Shown: positions 61,999 through 64,000 of the stretch, in pieces
Numbering within the stretch: position 1 is the stretch's first letter
Layout: each line of letters starts with the position of its first letter
Made by a program: the position numbers and the translations under genes
DNA from: Pseudomonas linyingensis
Lineage (GTDB): Bacteria; Pseudomonadota; Gammaproteobacteria; Pseudomonadales; Pseudomonadaceae
DNA length: 64,000 nucleotides
Direction of reading: 5' to 3'
Assembly: GCF_900109175.1 (NCBI RefSeq)
Contig: NZ_FNZE01000007.1
Coordinates: 1-64,000, forward strand
The notes under the pieces: model-generated
The model's input: the letters and a program-made list of their open reading frames with translations, nothing else
Databases searched by the model: none
Told to the model about the DNA's origin: nothing

Positions 61999-63555
61999 TC
62001 AGCCCTGGCGGATCAGGTAGTCGAAGGCGGACAGCGAGGCCTTGGCCCCTTCGCCGACGGCGATGACGATCTGCTTGTACGGCACGGTGGTCACGTCGCC
62101 AGCGCCGAACACGCCGGGGATGCTGGTCTGGCCCTTGGCGTCGACGATGATCTCGCCGACGCGCGACAGTTCGACGCTGCCCTTCAGCCAGTCGCTGTTG
62201 GGCAGCAGACCGATCTGTACGAAGATGCCTTCCAGCTCGACGGTGTGCACTTCGTCGTGGTGGCGATCCTTGTATACGAGGCCGCTGACCTTCTGGCCGT
62301 CGCCCAGCACCTCGGTGGTCTGCGCCATGGTGATGATGGTCACGTTGGGCAGGCTGCGCAGCTTGTTCTGCAGCACCGCGTCGGCACGCAGCTGCTCGCC
62401 GAACTCCAGCAGGGTGACGTGGGCGACGATGCCGGCCAGGTCGATGGCCGCCTCGACACCGGAGTTGCCGCCGCCGATCACCGCCACGCGCTTGCCCTTG
62501 AACAGCGGGCCGTCGCAGTGCGGGCAGTAGGCCACGCCGCGGCCGCGGTATTCCTGCTCGCCGGGCACGTTCATCTCGCGCCAGCGGGCGCCGGTGGCGA
62601 GAATCACGGTCTTGGCCTGCAGCTCGCCGCCGTTGTCGAACTGCACGGTGTGCAGGCCGTCCTCGGTCGCGGCCGGGATCAGCTTGCTGGCGCGCTGCAG
62701 GTTGATGATGTCGACCTCGTACTGGCGCACGTGCTCTTCCAGGGAGCGGGCCAGTTTCGGGCCTTCGGTTTCCTTCACGGAAATGAAGTTCTCGATCGCC
62801 ATGGTGTCCAGCACCTGGCCGCCGAAGCGCTCGGCGGCGACGCCGGTGCGGATGCCCTTGCGTGCAGCGTAGATGGCCGCCGCTGCGCCGGCCGGGCCGC
62901 CACCGACCACCAGCACGTCGAAGGCGGGCCTGGCGTTGAGCTTCTCGGCGTCGCGGGCGCCGCTGTTGGTATCCAGTTTGGCGAGGATCTCCTCGACGTC
63001 CATGCGCCCGTTACCGAACGGCTCGCCGTTGAGGTAGATGCTCGGCACCGCCATGATCTGGCGCTGGTTCACCTCGTCCTGGAACAGTGCGCCGTCGATG
63101 GCTACGTGCTTGATGTTGGGGTTGAGCACCGCCATCAGGTTGAGCGCCTGTACCACGTCCGGGCAGTTGTGGCAGGACAGCGAGAAGTAGGTCTCGAAGC
63201 TGAACTCGCCCTCGATGCCCTTGATCTGCTCGATCACTTCAGTCGCCAGCTTCGACGGATGGCCGCCGACCTGCAGCAGGGCCAGCACCAGAGAGGTGAA
63301 CTCGTGGCCCATCGGGATGCCGGCGAAGCGCAGGCCGATGTTGCCGTTCGTGCGGTTGAGGCTGAACGACGGCGTGCGGCTGTCGTTGCCGTCGGTCTTG
63401 AGGGTGATCTTGTCGCTGAGGCTGACGATATCCTGCAGCAGGGCGAGCATTTCCTGGGATTTGGCGCCGTCATCGAGGGACGCGGCGATCTCGAACGGCT
63501 GGGTGACCTTCTCGAGGTAGGCCTTCAACTGGGTTTTCAGATTGGCGTCCAACAT
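61999..63555 (-). CDS. ahpF: alkyl hydroperoxide reductase subunit F
   Basis: 518 residues: an N-terminal pair of thioredoxin-like folds with the redox pair [10 protein letters not shown], and a thioredoxin-reductase-like C-terminal part with the FAD motif GGGPAG, the pair AYCPHCDG and NADH motif GGGNSG. It passes electrons from NADH to AhpC. The start [10 protein letters not shown] at 63555 gives the normal length. It lies downstream of ahpC, separated by a hairpin that may reduce its expression. Confidence 0.95.
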   Translation of the reverse strand: MLDANLKTQLKAYLEKVTQPFEIAASLDDGAKSQEMLALLQDIVSLSDKITLKTDGNDSRTPSFSLNRTNGNIGLRFAGIPMGHEFTSLVLALLQVGGHPSKLATEVIEQIKGIEGEFSFETYFSLSCHNCPDVVQALNLMAVLNPNIKHVAIDGALFQDEVNQRQIMAVPSIYLNGEPFGNGRMDVEEILAKLDTNSGARDAEKLNARPAFDVLVVGGGPAGAAAAIYAARKGIRTGVAAERFGGQVLDTMAIENFISVKETEGPKLARSLEEHVRQYEVDIINLQRASKLIPAATEDGLHTVQFDNGGELQAKTVILATGARWREMNVPGEQEYRGRGVAYCPHCDGPLFKGKRVAVIGGGNSGVEAAIDLAGIVAHVTLLEFGEQLRADAVLQNKLRSLPNVTIITMAQTTEVLGDGQKVSGLVYKDRHHDEVHTVELEGIFVQIGLLPNSDWLKGSVELSRVGEIIVDAKGQTSIPGVFGAGDVTTVPYKQIVIAVGEGAKASLSAFDYLIRQG

Positions 63556-63592
63556 GCTGACGGTATCCCTTTCGCTAAATTCGCATATGAAA

Positions 63593-63619
63593 ATGCCCGG
63601 GCGGATCGCACCCGGGCAT
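63593..63619 (-). terminator. hairpin between ahpC and ahpF
   Basis: On the minus strand ATGCCCGGG-N9-CCCGGGCAT followed by TTTC. Probably a partial terminator that makes ahpC more abundant than ahpF. Confidence 0.65.
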
Positions 63620-63677
63620 CGGGGCTTCGCGAGAGCTGGGTGACAGCTCCCGCGAGGCGACAACCTGGAGAGGTTGC

Positions 63678-64000
63678 TTAGATCTTGCCGACCAGGTCCA
63701 GGGACGGGGTCAGGGTTTCGGCGCCTTCCTTCCACTTGGCCGGGCAAACCTGACCCGGGTGAGCGGCGGTGTACTGGGCGGCCTGCAGCTTGCGCAGGGT
63801 CTCGCTGACGTCACGGGCGATCTCGTTGGAGTGGATTTCCAGAGTCTTGATCACGCCTTCCGGGTTGATGATGAAGGTGCCACGCAGGGCCAGGCCTTCT
63901 TCCGGAATGTGCACGCCGAAGGCGTTGGTCAGCACGTGGGTCGGGTCGCCGATCAGCGGGAACTTGGCCTTGCCGACCGCCGGGGAGGTTTCGTGCCAGA
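63678..64000 (-). CDS. ahpC: alkyl hydroperoxide reductase subunit C (3' part)
   Basis: The leftward gene enters from the right edge; only its last 107 codons are present. The visible part carries [20 protein letters not shown], then [12 protein letters not shown] and the resolving cysteine of GQVCPAKW near the end. A 2-Cys peroxiredoxin that reduces hydrogen and organic peroxides, recharged by AhpF. The promoter and N-terminus lie outside the window. Confidence 0.95.
   Translation of the reverse strand, partial: WHETSPAVGKAKFPLIGDPTHVLTNAFGVHIPEEGLALRGTFIINPEGVIKTLEIHSNEIARDVSETLRKLQAAQYTAAHPGQVCPAKWKEGAETLTPSLDLVGKI

Overview
The window is high-GC chromosomal DNA that looks like the genus Pseudomonas. 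It carries a complete ped/exa-type PQQ alcohol-oxidation cluster, the pqqABCDE-pqqH set with ercA/ercS, and a folM-folE-folX / flavodoxin / leucine dehydrogenase / 2-oxoacid dehydrogenase block whose order resembles P. aeruginosa. REP-type palindromes of Pseudomonas style lie between genes. No rRNA, tRNA, CRISPR array, prophage or intact insertion sequence was seen.

Layout. 1-4.3 kb: the 5' end of pntA (leaving to the left), then a leftward operon with a Baeyer-Villiger monooxygenase, a homoserine-acetyltransferase-fold esterase (MekA/MekB-like ketone degradation) and an outer-membrane protein of the phenol-degradation MetA family. 4.3-8.7 kb: accessory genes (IS3 transposase scrap, CWC protein, LprI-MliC lysozyme-inhibitor fusion, lectin-like protein, DUF3175, VOC protein), with two 54-bp direct repeats flanking a two-gene segment. 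8.9-41.5 kb: the PQQ region. It holds an ErbR/AgmR-type regulator, an alcohol-associated ABC system, a PedS2/PedR2-like two-component pair, a calcium-type quinoprotein alcohol dehydrogenase (exaA/pedE), its cytochrome c550, a quinoprotein 'relay' set (binding protein, SoxYZ-like carrier, Zn hydrolase), a lanthanide-type quinoprotein dehydrogenase (pedH), a chemoreceptor, aldehyde dehydrogenase exaC, pqqABCDE-pqqH, ercA, the hybrid kinase ercS and a polyamine-type binding protein. 41.5-50.3 kb: housekeeping genes (acyltransferase, slyD, glutathione peroxidase, cysZ), then a probable light-response block (folM-folE-folX, DCC protein, a LitR-type MerR regulator, a short LOV photoreceptor) carrying many TGTACA boxes. 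50.5-64 kb: leucine dehydrogenase with a 2-oxoacid dehydrogenase complex, molybdenum-cofactor genes (an in-frame mobA-moaC, moaD, moaE, moaA), SOS gene yebG, an ArsR-type thiol regulator with a FadL-like porin, small conserved genes, and ahpF/ahpC running off the right edge.

How it works together. Ketones could be turned into esters and then alcohols by the 1-4 kb operon. The PQQ dehydrogenases oxidise alcohols in the periplasm, passing electrons to cytochrome c550, and ExaC oxidises the aldehydes. PQQ is made by pqqABCDE. The most informative regulatory signals are: (i) a pair of GGGAA-N3-TTCCC palindromes two helical turns apart upstream of both the calcium-type and the lanthanide-type dehydrogenase and nowhere else noticed, a candidate operator for the lanthanide switch; (ii) a TACCAAGG box upstream of six transcription units of the PQQ regulon; (iii) AACAACAA-type Hfq/Crc motifs in five leaders; and (iv) TGTACA boxes around the LitR/LOV/fol genes, one cluster of which precedes a strong terminator with no convincing ORF between, a candidate small RNA. 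All regulatory assignments are inferences from the sequence.
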